Assembly (NCBI GenBank): GCA_028276215.1
Contig: JAPYWT010000167.1
Location: 1-6,072 of the forward strand
From: Thermoflexus sp.
Lineage (GTDB): Bacteria; Chloroflexota; Anaerolineae; B4-G1; DUEL01
Direction: 5' to 3'
Length of the DNA stretch: 6,072 bases
In this document: one piece after another, positions 4,960 through 6,072 of the stretch
Layout of the letters: every line of letters begins with the position of its first letter
Position numbering within the stretch: the stretch's first letter is position 1
Made by a program: the position numbers and the translations under genes
The notes under the pieces: generated by a model
What the model saw: the letters and a program-made list of their open reading frames with translations, nothing else
What the model was told of the DNA's origin: nothing
Database searches by the model: none

Positions 4960-5880
4960 ATGGAACTCACCCACGACCTGGAATCCCTGAATCTCTCCAC
5001 CCCGTCCCACGTCACCATTGGGGCGTTTGACGGGGTGCATCGGGGCCATCAGCACCTGATCGGTTCTATGGCCCGGGCCGCCCATGAGGCCGGACGGACC
5101 GCCGTCGCGCTGACCTTTGACCCCCACCCCGGGGCCCTTCTGGGCCGCAGCCCCGTGGCCGTGCTGACGACGCCGGAGGAGCGGGCCGCGCTGATCGCCG
5201 AACTGGGCGTGGACGTGCTGGTCATCCTCCGCTTCACCCCGACGATGGCCGGTACCCCCGCCGCCCGGTTCGTCCACCTGCTCCGCCGTCACCTGCATAT
5301 GGTGGAACTGTGGGTAGGGCCGGACTTTGCCCTCGGTCACCGGCGAGAGGGGAATGTCCCGTTTCTCCGGCGGTTGGGGGAGCAGGAGGGGTTTGTCGTC
5401 CAGGTGGTGGAGCCCCTGCAGTGGGGGGGCGCGGTGGTCAGCAGCACTCGCATCCGGGCCGCGCTGACCGCCGGGGAGATTGAGGAGGCCAACGGCTGCC
5501 TGGGGCGTCCGTACCGCCTGACCGGGCGGGTGGTGCGGGGACGGGGGCTGGGCCGACGGCTGGGCATCCCCACAACCAATCTATCTCCGCCGCCGGAGCG
5601 CCTCATCCCTGCCAACGGCGTCTACGCCGGATATGCCCACACCCAGGAGGCCGGCACGTGGCCGGCGGTGATCAACATCGGCGTCCGGCCCACCATTGCC
5701 CCCGACCACCTGACCGTGGAGGCGCACCTGCTGGATTTTGACGGCGACCTCTACGGCCAGACGCTGGCGCTGGATTTCATCGCCCGCCTGCGGGACGAGC
5801 AGACCTTCCCCAGCCTCAACGCGCTGGTAGAACAGATTGGGCGAGATATCGCGCGGGCGCGCGAGATTTTACGCCCGTAG
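4960..5880 (+). CDS. ribF: Bifunctional riboflavin kinase / FMN adenylyltransferase
   Basis: RibF phosphorylates riboflavin to FMN and adenylates FMN to FAD. The 306 residues have the usual two-domain order. The N-terminal nucleotidyltransferase domain shows TIGAFDGVHRGHQ (19-31, HxGH at 27-30), LTFDPHP (51-57), GPDFALGHRREG (120-131) and the SSTRIR motif (161-166). The C-terminal kinase domain shows GRVVRGRGLGRRLGIPTTNL (189-208), NGVYAGY (219-225), INIGVRPT (238-245) and VEAHLLDF with the catalytic Glu254. The kinase motif reads PTTN rather than the common PTAN, a mild variation. The ATG at 4960 is the only plausible start, placing the first motif at the normal distance, yet it has no Shine-Dalgarno because heptad repeats precede it. 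The TAG stop lies in the left arm of the terminator palindrome. Confidence 0.96.
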   Translation: MELTHDLESLNLSTPSHVTIGAFDGVHRGHQHLIGSMARAAHEAGRTAVALTFDPHPGALLGRSPVAVLTTPEERAALIAELGVDVLVILRFTPTMAGTPAARFVHLLRRHLHMVELWVGPDFALGHRREGNVPFLRRLGEQEGFVVQVVEPLQWGGAVVSSTRIRAALTAGEIEEANGCLGRPYRLTGRVVRGRGLGRRLGIPTTNLSPPPERLIPANGVYAGYAHTQEAGTWPAVINIGVRPTIAPDHLTVEAHLLDFDGDLYGQTLALDFIARLRDEQTFPSLNALVEQIGRDIARAREILRP

Positions 5881-5929
5881 CGCAGGCCGCCAGGCCTGCA
5901 TACAGGCAATGGCCTGCGCTACGTTTTTT
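5876..5929 (+). terminator. Palindromic rho-independent terminator after ribF
   Basis: A perfect 13-bp inverted repeat, CGTAGCGCAGGCC (5876-5888) with GGCCTGCGCTACG (5911-5923), is followed at once by six T (5924-5929). The 22-base interior has its own perfect hairpin, GCCTG-CATA-CAGGC (5894-5907). The stem plus T run fits intrinsic termination of the ribF transcript. The ribF TAG is in the left arm, and the stop of the minus-strand gene is in the right arm. The arm core GTAGCGCAGG is shared with the repeat inside truB. Confidence 0.85.
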
Positions 5930-6072
5930 CTGCCCGCCGCAGCCAGTACCAGGCGGAGCGGGGGCCGGAGGGGTCCTCGCCGCCTTCCTGCCGTTCCACC
6001 GCGAAGGGCGGGCAGAAGAGACGGCGCACTTCCTCCGGAGCGATGCCCCGTCCGGGCGGGCCGTCGGGGCGG
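5919..6072 (-). CDS. C-terminal end of probable class I SAM-dependent methyltransferase (partial)
   Basis: On the minus strand a frame is open from the window edge to a TAG at 5921-5919, giving 50 residues: GRGIAPEEVRRLFCPPF followed by AVERQE and, near the end, SAWYWLRRAEKT. The pattern PGRGI-PEEVRRLF, then VER, then WYWLRR matches the C-terminal ends of thiopurine S-methyltransferase-like and other class I SAM methyltransferases that I know. Only the last strands are visible and the SAM-binding motifs are outside the window, so the substrate cannot be stated. The codon use (GC at third positions) fits a real gene. It converges on ribF, 38 bases from stop to stop, and its final Glu-Lys-Thr codons are read across the terminator's T run. 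Confidence 0.6.
   Translation of the reverse strand, partial: RPDGPPGRGIAPEEVRRLFCPPFAVERQEGGEDPSGPRSAWYWLRRAEKT

Overview
This is a GC-rich bacterial window carrying the 3' part of a conserved translation and RNA-maturation operon. The + strand reads infB (5' end outside the window), rbfA, a DHH-family nrnA-like phosphoesterase, truB, a small Rossmann-fold LOG/TIGR00725-type gene, and ribF. The last ~150 bases hold the C-terminal end of a convergent minus-strand gene, probably a class I SAM methyltransferase. The order infB-rbfA-DHH-truB-ribF is widely conserved in bacteria. High GC3, the gene order and junctions rich in short repeats would suit a Chloroflexota-like or similar environmental genome, but this taxonomic guess is weak and rests on no marker comparison.

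Layout. Bases 2-2944 are tightly packed: infB and rbfA are 7 bases apart, and rbfA and nrnA share an ATGA overlap. From base 2945 the style changes. The truB start is preceded by a perfect GC-rich hairpin and three 9-base repeats, the last of which runs into the start codon. The truB reading frame contains a tandem 18-bp repeat read as DKSCAT-DKSCAT. The 353-base gap after truB (3894-4246) is entirely repeats: a 29-bp tandem array, long inverted repeats of CACAAAG type, and a 112-bp unit that carries the Shine-Dalgarno site, start codon and first 13 codons of the LOG-type gene, present three times. After that gene come a large imperfect inverted repeat (CACGGAT type) and twelve TGCG(A/C)CC heptads that end three bases before the ribF start. 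ribF ends inside a palindromic terminator. The convergent gene ends inside the other arm of the same palindrome.

Functionally, IF-2, RbfA and TruB serve translation initiation, 30S maturation and tRNA U55 pseudouridylation. NrnA degrades nanoRNAs and/or 3'-phosphoadenosine 5'-phosphate. RibF makes FMN and FAD. The LOG-type gene is of unknown physiological role and interrupts the usual truB-ribF adjacency.

The most unusual signal is the triplicated 5' end of the LOG-type gene. A 13-bp loss in the third copy puts the second start codon in frame with the real gene. The second is a palindromic repeat family (core GTAGCGCAGG) that both ends two convergent genes and lies in frame within truB. I see no mobile element, CRISPR array, tRNA or rRNA, and no clear novel multi-gene system.
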